Positions 33,843 through 42,592 of a DNA stretch of 64,000 bases are shown here, one piece after another. A program made the translations under genes and the position numbers. The DNA comes from Mycobacterium sp. ACS4054 (GTDB lineage Bacteria > Actinomycetota > Actinomycetes > Mycobacteriales > Mycobacteriaceae). The notes below the pieces were generated by a model that did not search any database, was not told the origin of the DNA, and was given only the letters and a program-made list of their open reading frames with translations. The stretch is taken from contig NZ_LZHV01000014.1 of the NCBI RefSeq assembly GCF_001667275.1, positions 124,001 to 188,000 of the forward strand, written 5' to 3'. Position 1 is the first letter of the stretch. Every line of letters begins with the position of its first letter.

Positions 33843-33934
33843 GACAAACGGCCCATCCGCTCGGCCCCGGCGGGCACGGTGCGGCTAAAGCCAGGTACGG
33901 CAACGTGATTCGTGCTGAACAGCGGTAGTGTCAT
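33839..33934 (-). CDS. Upstream small ORF coupled to the PPE gene
   Basis: A 31-codon frame starts ATG at 33934 ([17 protein letters not shown]) and stops with a TGA that overlaps the PPE start as ATGA (33842-33839). AAAGGAC at 33940-33946 is a good ribosome site for it, whereas the PPE gene itself has none. This suggests that ribosomes reach the PPE gene by translating the small ORF first. The equivalent ORF ahead of M. tuberculosis ppe2 is reported to be required for PPE2 expression (recalled). The peptide itself has no recognisable function. Confidence 0.6.
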   Translation of the reverse strand: MTLPLFSTNHVAVPGFSRTVPAGAERMGRLS

Positions 33935-34079
33935 CGAACGTCCTTTGTGCGACGGGATGCTCGTCGCCCACAGAGCGTTCAGCCGCAGAGCCGACCGGCG
34001 CACCGCCAATCGGCACGCTCGGTGTCCTGCTACGGCCATCGGCCCAATCCACGAGGCGACGCGCACGCCGGACGCGGCG

Positions 34080-34275
34080 CGCCCGGCACGGCTGGCAGGT
34101 CTTCGGACTCGCAGGCACGCACCGTGAACGGTGCTCCTAGTAGCCGTCGCTTCCCAGTCCCCGAAAGGACCAGTGCGATTGACGGCGGTCGTTCCTGCAT
34201 ACCGCTGCGGGACAGTCCCGGATTCCCACCGGGTTCCCTCTCGCGACGGGCCTCTGACAGCGCCCGCCGCTCGAT
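34080..34275 (-). promoter_or_regulatory. Cobalamin (B12) riboswitch upstream of PPE
   Basis: On the minus strand the conserved core GGTGGGAATCCGGGACTG runs from 34230, followed directly by TCCCGCAGCGGTAT. The B12-box sequence CCGAAGACCTGCC is at about 34094-34106. Spacing of about 110 bases between the two blocks holds further stems (the GGTCC/GGACTGG segment near 34155-34175). The aptamer end lies about 145 bases upstream of the small ORF start. Adenosyl- or other cobalamins should reduce translation of the PPE gene. Exact ends were not folded here, so the boundaries are approximate. Confidence 0.85.
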
Positions 34276-34395
34276 GCCGAGGGCCAAATTGCGACCCTGG
34301 CAAACCAGCTGCGCACTGCACATTACCGCAGCTTCAGCGGCCTGAGAATCCGCTGAATCGAATGCGACCCAATGGCCTAAGCCGAACCGGGGGAA

Positions 34396-35463
34396 TCAGT
34401 TGAGGTTGTAGAAGCGCTGCGCGTTCAGCCCGCCGATCTTTTCGCGGGCCTCTTCGCTGATATCCGCGCGGGTCCGCAGGTGCTTGGTGCTCTCCGGCCA
34501 TTCGCCGTCCCAATGCGGGTAGTCGCTGGCGAACATGATGAAGTCGGCGCCGAGCACGTCGATGACCCCGGGCAGGATCGGCTCCTCCGGCTCGCACGTC
34601 ACCCAGATGTTGCCCGCCGCCAGGTACTCGTGCGGATCGCGCCGCCAGCCGCGCTCGACCCAGTCGCCCCGCTTCTCGTAGTGCTCGTGCAGGCGATCCA
34701 TGAAGAACGGGACCCAACCCGCGCCCGCCTCGAGGAACGCGACCCGCAACCGCGGGTGCCGTTCGAAGACGCCGCCGGACACCAGCGCCGTCATGGCCGT
34801 CATCTGGTCGAACGGGAAGCTGATGCAGTGCACCTGAATGTAGTTGGTGAAGCGGTCGACGCCGATCTTCGGCAGGTGGATGCCCGGGGCGCCGTGAATT
34901 CCCAGGGGCATCTCCAGGTCGACCGCGGCGGCGTAGAAGGGGTCGAGGTCGGGGTGGTCGAGGTTGCGGGTCTTGAGCGCCGGCGGGACCAGGGTTGCCA
35001 CCAGCCCAAGGTCTTTCGCCTCGGTCATGACGTCGATCGCCGCCTGGCCGTGCTCGATCGGAGTCACGGCGACGCCCTTCAGCCGGCCGCCCGACGGGGC
35101 GCAGTAATCCGCGATCCACTGGTTGTAGAGCCGGGCGAATCCCGCCGCGAACTCGGGATCCTCGAGGCTGGGGGCGCACAGGCCCAGGCTGGGGTACAGC
35201 ACCATCGTGTCGATGTGGTCGCGGTCGGCGTCACCGAGCACACCTTCGGTCGACCGGCAATTGATGTCGGGCGCCTTGCTGATGCCATGCTCGGGCGGAC
35301 ACCCGGCACCCGGGCCCTGATCCTCCGGATAGTTGCGGCCTTCGAACGTCAACCGCATTCGCCCGTCGGTGCTGGGCTTGACGTGCTCCGGCCACCGCTT
35401 GATGGCTTCGATTGCCAGCGAGGGGTTCTCGGCAACGTGTCCGTCGGCGTCGATGATGCGCAT
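34396..35463 (-). CDS. Amidohydrolase family protein
   Basis: This 355-residue PF04909-type metal-dependent hydrolase/decarboxylase has MRIIDADGHVAENP at its start (the D-x-H position as D-G-H), a middle H in GIHGAPGIHLPK near residue 195, a second His region HCISFPFDQM, and the catalytic Asp in FASDYPHWDGEWP near residue 310. It ends KIGGLNAQRFYNLN as most members do. Relatives decarboxylate or hydrolyse aromatic acids. It is alone on its strand, head to head with the lipase gene; it is not known from the corresponding M. tuberculosis locus. Substrate unknown. Confidence 0.85.
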   Translation of the reverse strand: MRIIDADGHVAENPSLAIEAIKRWPEHVKPSTDGRMRLTFEGRNYPEDQGPGAGCPPEHGISKAPDINCRSTEGVLGDADRDHIDTMVLYPSLGLCAPSLEDPEFAAGFARLYNQWIADYCAPSGGRLKGVAVTPIEHGQAAIDVMTEAKDLGLVATLVPPALKTRNLDHPDLDPFYAAAVDLEMPLGIHGAPGIHLPKIGVDRFTNYIQVHCISFPFDQMTAMTALVSGGVFERHPRLRVAFLEAGAGWVPFFMDRLHEHYEKRGDWVERGWRRDPHEYLAAGNIWVTCEPEEPILPGVIDVLGADFIMFASDYPHWDGEWPESTKHLRTRADISEEAREKIGGLNAQRFYNLN

Positions 35464-35697
35464 GTATCCGCAACTTACTCTCGCGGATTGGAAGTTGAAA
35501 CGGCTTGGGCGGACGCGTCGGGGCCCGCGCTCCCGGCCCGTCCGTGATGAACCCGTGACCCGAAATGCTTATCGGCAATCTGCTTTCGGCTCGCCAGCGC
35601 TCGCGCCGATTTCAAAAGAGTGACAGAAGTACAACGGTTCAGGTCGACGACGGTTTGTCCCCTTACCGTATTCATGTCATACCTAGAAAGGAAATCG

Positions 35698-36591
35698 ATG
35701 AGCGATTCTCCTTCGCGGGAAATGGCGCGGCGAGACTTCGTGACTAAGACGGCTTTACTGGGTGGATCCGTAATTCTCGCGCCATGGCTCTTCCCGGTGG
35801 AAGCGAACGCGGCCCCGGTGGGCGTGGTCACCCAGCCTTCGCCGCCGGGATTCGATCCCGCTTTCGCGCTCAATGTGGGCATTCCGCTGGCTTTTTCCGC
35901 ATACAACGCGATGTCGGGCCTCCCGTTGAATCTCCCGCCGGGATATCAGGCGACCGCGCTGATCCAGGGCGACCGGGTTCTCGCGGCCGCACTGGCCCCC
36001 CAACATCCCGTGGCGGCGAAAATGGTTCTGCAAGACAACATCTTCGGCATTATCCGCAATAACCCATCCACTCAGACCGCGTTCCTGGCGTTTCGCGGCA
36101 CCGCCGACTTCGACGACGTCCTCACGGACCTGGACATAATTCCCACGCCGTATGGATTCGTTCCCAAGTTCGGATACGTGCACAGTGGCTTTCACGCCGT
36201 CTACCGCATGGTCCGCGCCAGCATCGTGGCCAACCTCGCCGCCGCGTGCGTGGGGTGCAACAACCTTCTGATAATCGGGCACAGCCTGGGTGGGGCGCTG
36301 GCCGTTATGGGCGCGCCCGACATCTTCGTGAACATCCCGCCGAATTTCGCGCCTCGACTCATCACCTTCGCCGGCCCGAAGGCCGGGTTCGGCGATTTCG
36401 TCACCGCGTTCAACGAGATCATCGCCTCCTGCTCACGGGTGGTGAACTATTGCGACATCATTCCGCCGCTACCGCCGTGCCCCTACGAACACGCCGGCAG
36501 CGCGATCTACGTCGACAGCGGTGGGATCGGACCCGGGTGGCGGCACAGCCTCAAGGCCTATCAGCGCGGCCTGCAAAGGCTGGTGGGATGA
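35698..36591 (+). CDS. Tat-exported class 3 lipase-like hydrolase
   Basis: The 297-residue protein starts [23 protein letters not shown], a Tat signal with the R-R-x-F core, then a hydrophobic stretch ending VEANAAP. The mature part is a lipase-class-3 fold: [16 protein letters not shown] near residue 120, the Ser elbow [12 protein letters not shown] near residue 195, an acidic residue in YCDIIPPLP and the His in WRHSLKAY near the end, so the triad Ser-Asp-His is complete. ATG 35698 follows GAAAGGAAA. Likely a secreted acyl-lipid or ester hydrolase. Confidence 0.85.
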   Translation: MSDSPSREMARRDFVTKTALLGGSVILAPWLFPVEANAAPVGVVTQPSPPGFDPAFALNVGIPLAFSAYNAMSGLPLNLPPGYQATALIQGDRVLAAALAPQHPVAAKMVLQDNIFGIIRNNPSTQTAFLAFRGTADFDDVLTDLDIIPTPYGFVPKFGYVHSGFHAVYRMVRASIVANLAAACVGCNNLLIIGHSLGGALAVMGAPDIFVNIPPNFAPRLITFAGPKAGFGDFVTAFNEIIASCSRVVNYCDIIPPLPPCPYEHAGSAIYVDSGGIGPGWRHSLKAYQRGLQRLVG

Positions 36592-36655
36592 CCGCCGCAG
36601 CGCCGCGCGGACAGAAAGGCTCGCCATCCCGCGCCGCGTAGGCAACGATGCTGAC

Positions 36656-37918
36656 GTGAGCACACAACGGTTGACCGCCGACCAGCGAAACTCTTTCGTT
36701 GCCGCGTTGTTGGGCTGGACGATGGACGCGTTCGATTACTTCATCGTCGTGCTCGTCTACGCCGACATCGCCAAGACTTTCCACCACAGCAAGGCCGAGG
36801 TCGCGTTCGTCACCACGGCCACCCTGATCATGCGTCCGGTGGGCGCCCTGCTGTTCGGGCTGTGGGCAGACCGCGTCGGGCGGCGGCTGCCGCTGATGGT
36901 CGACGTGATGTTCTACTCCGTCGTCGGCTTCCTGTGCGCGTTCGCGCCCAACTTCACGGTGCTGGTGATCCTGCGGCTGCTGTACGGGATCGGCATGGGC
37001 GGCGAGTGGGGGTTGGGGGCCGCGCTGGCCATGGAGAAGGTTCCGGTCGAGCGGCGCGGGTTCTTCTCCGGGCTGCTGCAGGAGGGCTACGCATTCGGCT
37101 ACCTGTTGGCCAGCGTCGCCTCGCTGGTGGTGATGAACTGGCTCGGGTTGTCGTGGCGGTGGCTCTTCGCGCTGAGCATCATCCCCGCGCTGGTCAGCCT
37201 GATCATCCGGTACCGGGTCGAGGAGTCCGAGGTCTGGGAGGCCGCCCAGGATCAAATGAAGTTGACCAGCACCAGGATTCGGGACGTGCTGCGCGACGGG
37301 GCGATCATCCGCCGGTTCTTCTACCTGGTGCTGCTGATGACGGCCTTCAACTGGATGAGCCACGGCACCCAGGACGTCTACCCGACCTTCCTGACCTCGA
37401 CCGCCAACCACGGCGCCGCCCTGTCCAGCGCCACCGTCAAGTGGATCGTCATCGTGTACAACATCGGCGCCATCATCGGCGGGCTGGTGTTCGGCACGCT
37501 GTCGCAACGGTTCAGCCGCCGCTACACCATCATCTTCTGCGCCCTGCTGGGGCTGCCCATCGTTCCGCTGTTCGCCTACTCGCGCACGGCCGCGATGCTG
37601 TGCCTCGGCTCGTTTCTGATGCAGCTGTGCGTGCAGGGTGCCTGGGGCGTGATCCCCGCCCACCTGACCGAGATGTCGCCGGATGCCATCCGCGGCCTCT
37701 ACCCCGGCGTGACCTACCAGCTCGGAAACCTGTTGGCCGCGTTCAACCTACCGATCCAGGAACGCCTCGCCGAGTCACACGGCTATCCGTTCGCGTTGGC
37801 GGCCACGATCGTGCCGGTGCTCATCGCCGTCGCGTTCCTCACGCTGATCGGTAAGGACGCCACGGGGATTCGCTTCGGCACGGCCGAAACCGCTTTCCTG
37901 CCAAGCGAAGCGAAGTAA
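36656..37918 (+). CDS. nanT: MFS metabolite/H+ symporter
   Basis: The 420-residue transporter has twelve helices and the MFS signature [14 protein letters not shown] near residue 75 between helices 2 and 3, an opening [19 protein letters not shown] (D-x-x-D in helix 1), and [23 protein letters not shown] in the fourth/fifth helix loop. It is of the sialic acid/dicarboxylate symporter branch. Position and size match NanT (Rv1902c); transport of sialic acid is only an annotation tradition. Start is GTG 36656. Confidence 0.82.
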   Translation: MSTQRLTADQRNSFVAALLGWTMDAFDYFIVVLVYADIAKTFHHSKAEVAFVTTATLIMRPVGALLFGLWADRVGRRLPLMVDVMFYSVVGFLCAFAPNFTVLVILRLLYGIGMGGEWGLGAALAMEKVPVERRGFFSGLLQEGYAFGYLLASVASLVVMNWLGLSWRWLFALSIIPALVSLIIRYRVEESEVWEAAQDQMKLTSTRIRDVLRDGAIIRRFFYLVLLMTAFNWMSHGTQDVYPTFLTSTANHGAALSSATVKWIVIVYNIGAIIGGLVFGTLSQRFSRRYTIIFCALLGLPIVPLFAYSRTAAMLCLGSFLMQLCVQGAWGVIPAHLTEMSPDAIRGLYPGVTYQLGNLLAAFNLPIQERLAESHGYPFALAATIVPVLIAVAFLTLIGKDATGIRFGTAETAFLPSEAK

Positions 37919-37932
37919 CTCAGGTTTCTACG

Positions 37933-37992
37933 TCGAGATTGCCGCTGCGGTTGTGGTTTGGACGCCAATCGCGACCATGGCGGCAATCTCGA
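37933..37992. repeat. 13-bp inverted repeat between nanT and cinA
   Basis: TCGAGATTGCCGC (37933-37945) and GCGGCAATCTCGA (37980-37992) are perfect inverted copies around 34 bases, filling most of the 82-base gap between two convergent genes. It could be a bidirectional terminator (long-loop stem) or the ends of a small repeated palindromic element. The loop carries a minor TTGG/CCAA stem. Confidence 0.5.
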
Positions 37993-38000
37993 AGTCGGGC

Positions 38001-39275
38001 CTAGTCGCCAGCGGCCAGCAGGCGCCGCAGCAGGTGCATGGCCACCGTCGTCGAGCGCTCCCGGATGTCCGAGCGATTGCCGGGCAGCCGCAACGTGCGG
38101 GTGTAATTTGCGCCGTCACTTAGCGCGACGGTGAAACAGACTGTGCCCACCGGCTTTTCGGTCGTCCCTCCGCCCGGCCCGGCGATTCCGGTAATCGCGA
38201 CGGCGGTGTCGGCGCCGAAACGGCTCAGCGCGCCGGCCGCCATCGCCTCGGCCACCGGCTCGGACACCGCGCCGTGCGCCTCGATCAGCCCCGGGTCGAC
38301 GCCGAGCAGCTCGGCTTTCGCCTCGTTCGAGTAGGCGACCACCCCGCCGGCCACGTAGTCCGACGATCCGGGCCGGTCGGTCAGCCGCGCCGCCAGCAGC
38401 CCCGCGGTGCAGGATTCGGCCGTCGCGATCCGGCGGCCGGCCAGCGCCCTGGCGACCAAATCGTCCACCGTGGAACCGTCTTCGGAGAAGACCTGCTCGC
38501 CGTGCCGGTCGCGCACCAATTGCATCAGCTTGGCGTAGCTGTCGGCGTTGTCCGGCTCGTAGCGGGTGACCATTTCGACCTCGCCGCGGCGCAGGCAGGT
38601 GGTGATCTCGAGCGACTCGAAGCCGGGTACCGACGCCTCGGCGTCGCGCAACGTCTCGGCCAGACCCGACTCGGGCAGCCCGAACATTCGCACGGTCTCC
38701 TGCCGATAGGCCGTCCGGCCGGCGATCGCCTGCTGCGCGGCGGGCGTCTCGATGGCGCGGCGCCACATCGGCTGCAGCTCGCGCGGCGGGCCGGGAAGCA
38801 CGACGACCGTCGGCGTCCCGGGGACCACCACACCGGGCGCGGTGCCGACCGGGTCGAGCACCTGAGCGCCGGCGGGGATCATCGCCTGCTTGCGGTTGGC
38901 GGCGCGCACCGCCTCGAAATCGACACCCTCGAAGCGGGCCATCAGCTTCTTGAGGATGTTCGCGATCTTGGCTTCGGTCTCGTCGTCCAACACCAGCTCG
39001 CGGCCGCAGAACCGGGCCACCACCTCGACCGTCATGTCGTCGGCCGTGGGTCCCAGGCCGCCGCTGGTGACGATCAGGTCCATGCCCTGTTCGGCCATGA
39101 AGCGCAGCTGCGCCTCGATGTCGGCGGGCCGGTCGCCGCAGATCGTGATGTGCGCCAGCTCGACGCCCAGCTCCAGCAGGCGGTCTGCGATCCACGGCCC
39201 GTTCGCATCCTGGACGCGCCCGGTGAGGACCTCGGTTCCGGTGACGACGATGCCTGCGCGTGCGCTCACCGCCAT
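38001..39275 (-). CDS. cinA: CinA-like protein, NMN amidohydrolase/ADP-ribose domain
   Basis: The 424-residue protein has an N-terminal molybdopterin-binding-like COG1058 domain ([37 protein letters not shown] near residue 75, [16 protein letters not shown] near residue 170) and a C-terminal CinA domain ([34 protein letters not shown] near residue 290, [20 protein letters not shown]). The first hydrolyses ADP-ribose or related nucleotides and the second deamidates NMN in the pyridine nucleotide cycle. ATG 39275 gives the standard start. It is divergent from the macro-domain gene. Matches Rv1901. Confidence 0.92.
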   Translation of the reverse strand: MAVSARAGIVVTGTEVLTGRVQDANGPWIADRLLELGVELAHITICGDRPADIEAQLRFMAEQGMDLIVTSGGLGPTADDMTVEVVARFCGRELVLDDETEAKIANILKKLMARFEGVDFEAVRAANRKQAMIPAGAQVLDPVGTAPGVVVPGTPTVVVLPGPPRELQPMWRRAIETPAAQQAIAGRTAYRQETVRMFGLPESGLAETLRDAEASVPGFESLEITTCLRRGEVEMVTRYEPDNADSYAKLMQLVRDRHGEQVFSEDGSTVDDLVARALAGRRIATAESCTAGLLAARLTDRPGSSDYVAGGVVAYSNEAKAELLGVDPGLIEAHGAVSEPVAEAMAAGALSRFGADTAVAITGIAGPGGGTTEKPVGTVCFTVALSDGANYTRTLRLPGNRSDIRERSTTVAMHLLRRLLAAGD

Positions 39276-39309
39276 GAGCCTACTGGCAGGGCCGGGAGAC
39301 AATGAGCCG

Positions 39310-39813
39310 ATGATCGAGCTGGAGGTCGTGCAGGCAGACGTCACCAAACTCGAACTCGACGCGATCGCCAACGCGGCCAACACGCAACTGCGCCACGGCG
39401 GCGGTGTCGCCGCGGCCATTGCCCGCGCCGGCGGTCCGGAGGTGCAGCGCGAATCGACGCGCAAGGCGCCCATCGGCCTCGGGGAAGCCGTCGAGACCAC
39501 GGCCGGCGCCATGCCCGCGCGCTACGTCATCCACGCCGCCACCATGGAGCTTGGCGGCCCGACCTCGGCGACGATCATCGCGCGCGCCACCGCCGCCACG
39601 CTGCGAAGGGCCGACGAGCTCGGCTGCCGCACGCTGGGACTGGTCGCGTTCGGCACCGGCGTCGGCGGCTTCCCGCTGGACGAGGCAGCGCGACTGATGG
39701 TGGACGCGGTCCGGCGACATTCCGCGGGCTCGCTGGAGAAGGTGGTGTTCGCGGTCCACGGTGACGCGGCCGAGCGCGCGTTCACCGACGCCGTTCAGGG
39801 GTTGGACAGGTAA
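39310..39813 (+). CDS. Macro-domain protein
   Basis: The 167-residue protein is a single macro domain: [41 protein letters not shown] binds ADP-ribose, with the N-A-A-N and H-G-G-G-V loops. The second loop [15 protein letters not shown] binds the phosphates. Likely it removes ADP-ribose or O-acetyl-ADP-ribose. In M. tuberculosis the corresponding LppD (Rv1899c, recalled as about 340 residues) is a lipoprotein; here no signal peptide is present. It lies next to cinA, whose product handles a related nucleotide. Convergent with the following gene, overlapping by 19 bases. Confidence 0.85.
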   Translation: MIELEVVQADVTKLELDAIANAANTQLRHGGGVAAAIARAGGPEVQRESTRKAPIGLGEAVETTAGAMPARYVIHAATMELGGPTSATIIARATAATLRRADELGCRTLGLVAFGTGVGGFPLDEAARLMVDAVRRHSAGSLEKVVFAVHGDAAERAFTDAVQGLDR

Positions 39814-40100
39814 CGCTCGACGTTGGCTACCTTCTGCGTCATCGCGTCGCTGACCCCGGCCCGCCAATCCGCCTTGATCACCGTGCTGACCCGGGGCGCA
39901 CGGGCGGCCACCGCCTCGACCGCGCGCTGCACCACCGCCATCACCTCTTCCCAGGTTTCGCCCTCGATCACGGTAAACATCGAATCGGTCCGGTTCGGCA
40001 GCCCGGAATCGCGCACCACCCGAACCGCTTCCGCGACGATCTCGCCGACACCCTCGCCCACCCCCATCGGGGTGACGGAGAACGCGACGAGCACTGACAC
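39795..40100 (-). CDS. MTH1187/YkoF-type thiamine-binding-like protein
   Basis: The 101-residue protein is a ferredoxin-like fold: [33 protein letters not shown], then [23 protein letters not shown] and [12 protein letters not shown]. The opening V-x-F-S-V-T-P and the S-T-V-I-K-x-D-x-R pattern are typical of the MTH1187 family, whose members bind thiamine-related ligands. Size and place match Rv1898. Head to head with dtd. Function in mycobacteria is unproven. Confidence 0.8.
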   Translation of the reverse strand: MSVLVAFSVTPMGVGEGVGEIVAEAVRVVRDSGLPNRTDSMFTVIEGETWEEVMAVVQRAVEAVAARAPRVSTVIKADWRAGVSDAMTQKVANVERYLSNP

Positions 40101-40151
40101 ACGGCGAGCCTACCGATTCTCCGGCGGGGCCGGGCTGGCAGCATCGAGCCC

Positions 40152-40583
40152 ATGCGCATTCTGGTCCAGCGGGTCGCGTCGGCGACGGTGTCGGTCGACG
40201 GCGAGGCGGTGGGCGCCATCCGGCCGGAGGGCCAGGGCCTGCTGGCCTTCGTCGGCGTCACCCACAGCGACGACCTCGACAAGGCGCGGCGGATCGCCGA
40301 AAAGCTCTGGTATTTAAGGATTCTCGATGATGAACGGTCGGCCGCGGACGTCAACGCGCCCATCCTGGTGGTCAGTCAGTTCACCCTGTACGCCGACACC
40401 GCCAAGGGGCGGCGACCGTCGTGGAACGCCGCCGCTCCCGGCCCGGTGGCCGAGCCGCTGGTCGCGGCTTTCGCCGAGGCGCTGCAGCGGTTGGGCGCCG
40501 AGGTGCGGACCGGGGTGTTCGGTGCGCACATGCGGGTCGAGTTGGTCAACGACGGCCCGGTCACGGTGTTGTTGGAACTCTGA
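40152..40583 (+). CDS. dtd: D-aminoacyl-tRNA deacylase
   Basis: The 143-residue DTD removes D-amino acids (and Gly from tRNA-Ala) from mischarged tRNAs. The motif SQFTLYA (near residue 79) holds the catalytic Thr, and GRRPSW and the C-terminal NDGPVT segment with the cross-subunit cis-proline signature GP are both present. The start [18 protein letters not shown] is canonical. Length is standard for bacteria. Matches Rv1897c. It complements the D-amino acid oxidase further upstream in handling D-amino acids, an idea only. Confidence 0.95.
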   Translation: MRILVQRVASATVSVDGEAVGAIRPEGQGLLAFVGVTHSDDLDKARRIAEKLWYLRILDDERSAADVNAPILVVSQFTLYADTAKGRRPSWNAAAPGPVAEPLVAAFAEALQRLGAEVRTGVFGAHMRVELVNDGPVTVLLEL

Positions 40584-40637
40584 GTACGTTGAAGCTGTCG
40601 GCTTCGGCGGCCGATTCTTCTGACGTGAGGAGCGGAC

Positions 40638-41549
40638 ATGAGCACGACGCCCGAGTTCGGCTCGCTCCGTTCCGACGATGACAACTGGGACATCGTCAGC
40701 AGCGTGGGCTACACCGCCTTGCTGGTGGCCGGGTGGCGCGCGGTGCACGCCCTGAGCCCGCAGCCGCTGGTCCGGGACGATTACGCCAAGGTCTTCATCG
40801 CCGCCTCGCAAGACCCGTATCTGGCCGCCGCGGTTGCCAATCCGGGCACGTCGGAAGACGAGATGGCTTTCCCCCGCCTCTACGGCGTGCAGACGCGATT
40901 CTTCGACGACTTCTTCGAGGAGGCCGGCGCGGCGGGCATACGGCAGGCGGTGATCGTCGCCGCCGGGCTGGACTCCCGGGCGTATCGGCTCGAATGGGCT
41001 CCGGGCACAACCGTTTTCGAGATCGATCTGCCGAAGGTGCTGGAATTCAAGGCGCGCGTGCTCGACGGGGAGGGCGCGGCGCCCAAGGCCCGCAGGGTCG
41101 AGGTGGCCGCCGACCTGCGCACCGACTGGTCCAGGGCGCTGGAGGCCGCCGGCTTCGACTCCGAGGGGCCCAGCGCCTGGTCGGTGGAGGGGGTGCTGCC
41201 CTACCTGACCGACGAGGCCCAGAACACGCTCTTCACCCGGATCAGCGGCCTCAGCGCGCCCGGCAGCCGGATTGCCATCGGCGCGTTGGGATCTCGGCTG
41301 GACCACGACCAGCTCGAGGCGTTGGAGACGGCGCATCCCGGCGTCAACATGTCCGGTGACGTCGATTTCTCCGCGCTGACGTACGAACCCCAGACCGATC
41401 CGGCGGAACGGCTGGCGGCGCACGGGTGGACGGTCCAGCCCGTGCGCAACACGCTCGACCTGCAGGCCGGCTACGGGATGACCCCGCCGGACGTCGACGT
41501 CAAGATCGACAGCTTCATGCGGTCGCAATACATCACGGCGACACGCTGA
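40638..41549 (+). CDS. SAM-dependent methyltransferase, LCMT-like family
   Basis: The 303-residue enzyme is of the mycobacterial PF04072 family (leucine carboxyl methyltransferase-like). The opening [24 protein letters not shown] is typical. [37 protein letters not shown] near residue 100 contains the SAM-binding loop (AAGLDSR) and the acidic [26 protein letters not shown] is the third block. Many copies exist in mycobacteria with unknown substrates. Matches Rv1896c. The ATG follows GTGAGGAGC. Confidence 0.88.
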   Translation: MSTTPEFGSLRSDDDNWDIVSSVGYTALLVAGWRAVHALSPQPLVRDDYAKVFIAASQDPYLAAAVANPGTSEDEMAFPRLYGVQTRFFDDFFEEAGAAGIRQAVIVAAGLDSRAYRLEWAPGTTVFEIDLPKVLEFKARVLDGEGAAPKARRVEVAADLRTDWSRALEAAGFDSEGPSAWSVEGVLPYLTDEAQNTLFTRISGLSAPGSRIAIGALGSRLDHDQLEALETAHPGVNMSGDVDFSALTYEPQTDPAERLAAHGWTVQPVRNTLDLQAGYGMTPPDVDVKIDSFMRSQYITATR

Positions 41550-41556
41550 GGGCGAC

Positions 41557-42582
41557 CTAGGGCGTCAACAGAACTTTCACGTCATCGCCCGACCGCGACG
41601 CGGCGGTCGCATAGCCCTTGGCCGCTTCGTCCAGCGGCAGCGTCGTGGTGAAGATGCCGTCGGTGTCCAGGCGCCCGGATTGCAGCAGCGGGATCAACTC
41701 CGGCCACGTGCGCTGCACCGGCGCCGTGGTCATCCGCAGGGTGATGCTGCGGATCAGGCAGCCCAGGGCGTTGAGCGGGAACGGGTTCATGTCGTGCACA
41801 CCGACGACCGACACGGTCCCCCCCGGCCGCACCGCGTTGAGCGCGTCGGTCAACGACGCGTCCGTGGCGACGGCGTCGATCACCGCGTCGGCGCCGCGCC
41901 CCCCGGTGGCCGCGAGGATGGCCTCGACCGCCGGCGCCTTGAGGGGCGTCGCCCCCCACCGCGCCGCGCGGTCCAACCGTCCGTCGACCTGATCGACCGC
42001 GAAAACCGTTGCGGCGCCCTGGAACAGCGCGCTGCGCAGCGAACACAGGCCGACGGCGCCCAGGCCGATGACCGCCACGGTGCCACCGGGCGGGATGTCG
42101 GCGCGTTGCGCCGCCGCCCAGCCCGTGGCGAGGTTGTCGGTGAGCAGCAGCGCCTGTTCGACGCTGATGCCTTCCGGCATCTTGAGCAGCTGAAAGTCCG
42201 CCGCCGGCACCGCCAGCAGGTCGGCCTGCGCCCCGCCCAGGACGCCACCGCCGAAGATCTGGAAGCCGTTGTGGCACATGACCGGATCGCGGGTGGCGCA
42301 GCCGGCGCACGCGCCGCACCCGGTCACCGATGACACCATCACCTGGTCCCCGACCTTGACGGTGCGCACGTCGGGTCCCGCCTGGACCACGGTGCCGATC
42401 GCCTCGTGGCCGAGCGCGATCGGGTCGGCCATCGGAAAATCCGCCTCGTAGAAGTGCAGGTCGGATCCGCAGATGCCGGCGGCGGTGACCTCGACGATGG
42501 CCCCGTCGGGGCCGGGCAGCGACGGGTCGGGCCGGGTGTCGACCCGGATGCTGTGGGGGCCGTCGACGACTACCGTACGCAT
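41557..42582 (-). CDS. Zinc-dependent alcohol dehydrogenase
   Basis: The 341-residue MDR enzyme has the catalytic zinc ligands in CGSDLHF (near residue 38) and GHEAIG (near 60), the structural zinc cysteines CGACAGCATRDPVMC near residue 90, and VAVIGLGAVGLCSLRSALFQGA (NAD loop) near residue 165. Start ATG 42582 fits the conserved MRTVVVDGPHSIRVDTRP. It oxidises alcohols. The next gene upstream on the same strand is a monooxygenase (10-base gap), so the ADH could supply or use the ketone of a Baeyer-Villiger step. Matches Rv1895. Confidence 0.87.
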   Translation of the reverse strand: MRTVVVDGPHSIRVDTRPDPSLPGPDGAIVEVTAAGICGSDLHFYEADFPMADPIALGHEAIGTVVQAGPDVRTVKVGDQVMVSSVTGCGACAGCATRDPVMCHNGFQIFGGGVLGGAQADLLAVPAADFQLLKMPEGISVEQALLLTDNLATGWAAAQRADIPPGGTVAVIGLGAVGLCSLRSALFQGAATVFAVDQVDGRLDRAARWGATPLKAPAVEAILAATGGRGADAVIDAVATDASLTDALNAVRPGGTVSVVGVHDMNPFPLNALGCLIRSITLRMTTAPVQRTWPELIPLLQSGRLDTDGIFTTTLPLDEAAKGYATAASRSGDDVKVLLTP

Positions 42583-42592
42583 GCTGGTGTGC

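Noticed and set aside
33839..34321. A 160-codon minus-strand frame over the riboswitch and uORF
   Set aside because: It runs through the riboswitch aptamer, whose structure explains the sequence. Only its last 31 codons, after a ribosome site, are kept as a small ORF.
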